Positions 63,368 to 64,000 of a DNA stretch of 64,000 nt are shown piece after piece; the stretch's first letter is position 1, and every line of letters begins with the position of its first letter. Below the pieces are notes generated by a model, which was given only the letters and a program-made list of their open reading frames with translations, did no database searches and was not told where the DNA came from. The DNA is from Flavobacterium orientale (GTDB lineage Bacteria; Bacteroidota; Bacteroidia; Flavobacteriales; Flavobacteriaceae). A program made the translations under genes and the position numbers. The stretch lies in assembly GCF_014638005.1 (NCBI RefSeq), contig NZ_BMFG01000005.1, forward strand, positions 170,086 through 234,085, written 5' to 3'.

Positions 63368-63482
63368 ATCTCTTATGTTACCCTCATGACCCGTCCTGCA
63401 TGTAACAAATTTGGGTCTGTATTATGTTGTTTTTTTCTATTTCTAAAATAGGATATTTGTTAAAATCTGTCACGTTTGATGC

Positions 63483-63570
63483 TTTATCCATACTCTATCT
63501 ATACTCTATCTATACTTTATCTATACTTTATCCCTACTTTAGTTGTACTGTTTGACCCGTCTGTGACCCG
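63483..63570 (+). repeat. 11-bp tandem array B
   Basis: Eight 11-bp units in register: TTTATCCATAC, TCTATCTATAC twice, TTTATCTATAC, TTTATCCCTAC, TTTAGTTGTAC, TGTTTGACCCG, TCTGTGACCCG. On the minus strand the first units read GTATAGATAGA-like. Confidence 0.85.
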
Positions 63571-63700
63571 TCCTAAAATAACTATACAAATTATTAAATC
63601 CATCTTATTATTGAAAACCATTAAAAGGACTAAATGATTTGTAAATTTATTATAGGATTACGTAGCAGTATGTAAACTTATTTTTTAGGATGGAGACAAG

Positions 63701-63733
63701 ATTGTGGGCACGAGCGAGACGCTCGCGCACAAT
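63701..63733. repeat. GC-rich imperfect palindrome
   Basis: ATTGTGGGCACGAGCG and CGCTCGCGCACAAT pair around AGA with two unpaired bases. The sequence is far more GC-rich than its surroundings. Confidence 0.7.
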
Positions 63734-63842
63734 GTCATTAAGTTAAGCTTATTTTTTTGCAATCCCGATAATTATCGAGAGCAAAGTCGCAGAAAAACGT
63801 ATTAAAATTTAGGTTTAGCGTATCCTTCTCAAGACCTTCTTT

Positions 63843-64000
63843 CTTTTTCAAATTACAAAATCCTTAACTCAATGATATTGTGCTCGAACGAGCTGGGGAT
63901 AAGCTTTGTGTTACTTGGATTATGGGATCCTTCCTTCGTCAGGATGACAAACTGGGGGTGATTTGCTTTGTGTGACTTTTTCAAATTACAAAATCCTTAA
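63843..64000 (+). repeat. 25-bp direct repeat pair
   Basis: The same 25 bases, starting CTTTTTCAAATTAC and ending AAATCCTTAA, occur at 63843-63867 and 63976-64000, 133 bp apart. Confidence 0.85.

Larger units (their letters stand above)
63230..64000. other. Gene-free, repeat-rich stretch at the right edge
   Basis: About 770 bp with no convincing coding frame. It contains two 11-bp-period arrays, a GC-rich hairpin (63701-63733), a short AT palindrome CGATAATTATCG (63766-63777), a small GCTCG-AA-CGAGC hairpin (63882-63893), an interspersed-repeat element (63922-63951) and a 25-bp direct repeat. It continues beyond the window. Confidence 0.7.

Noticed and set aside
63114..63405. Short open frames after the tRNA
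   Set aside because: They overlap the terminators and the 11-bp array, lack signal peptides or domains, and have atypical composition for coding DNA here.
63843..64000. Insertion sequence ends
   Set aside because: The 25-bp repeats are direct, not inverted, and no transposase lies between them.

Overview
The window looks like a chromosomal segment of a Flavobacterium-like member of the Flavobacteriaceae (Bacteroidota). The evidence is low GC, Bacteroidota-type promoters (TAnnTTTG, sometimes with an upstream TTG) instead of Shine-Dalgarno-led genes, many lipoproteins and exported proteins with short signal peptides, a menaquinone pathway, a fused CcsBA cytochrome c assembly protein, a fused alpha/beta E1 dehydrogenase and a TonB-dependent receptor. 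Coding density is high up to about 63.1 kb. I see no phage, insertion sequence, CRISPR array or rRNA.

Layout. 0-9.7 kb: the end of a lipid A-type acyltransferase gene, a class V aminotransferase, then glmM - exported deformylase - S41 protease on the minus strand, and acpH - ggt - CLC channel on the plus strand. 9.7-21.3 kb: a heptamer repeat tract, a small conserved protein, uvrA, a LOG-family protein, an inactive-looking M1 peptidase fused to a probable barrel, a fused 2-oxoacid dehydrogenase E1, and an M23 peptidase/lipoprotein/NTF2 trio. 21.3-31.6 kb: menaquinone genes menD, menB, menA and menC with cvfB, two PH-domain proteins and a metallo-hydrolase, interrupted by three plus-strand genes; menE, menF and menH are not here. 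31.7-41.5 kb: acetyltransferase, glutathione peroxidase, CcsBA, and a tight run DUF2520 - kdsC - UbiA-family - maf - MscS - POTRA-type outer-membrane protein. 41.5-48.9 kb: a small exported protein, then a four-gene operon of exported PIG-L deacetylase, a 35-residue membrane protein, an SSS symporter and a TonB-dependent receptor. 48.9-53.9 kb: a DUF2911 protein, then an SRPBCC/SDR/photolyase/cryptochrome-like group. 54-62.9 kb: lipoprotein, HAD, tcdA, TatD, DUF1684, a GH13 lipoprotein, an MFS transporter, a BlaI/M56 regulatory pair with visible operators, a 49-residue protein and apt. 63.0 kb: tRNA-Arg(ACG) followed by about 900 bp of gene-free, repeat-rich DNA.

The most interesting items are: (1) the PIG-L / 35-aa membrane protein / SSS symporter / TonB receptor operon, which reads as a capture-deacetylate-import route for an unknown acylated compound; (2) degenerate 7-bp-period repeats in five spacers, each with its own unit sequence, three of them directly before start codons; (3) two 11-bp-period arrays and a copy of the tRNA-Arg 3' end in the terminal gene-free stretch; (4) three operator half-sites spaced exactly 20 bp over the blaI-like promoter; (5) enzyme-family proteins lacking key residues (an M1-like protein without zinc ligands, an SDR with Val for the catalytic Tyr) and an exported peptide deformylase. 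All functional calls come from reading motifs; no database search was run.
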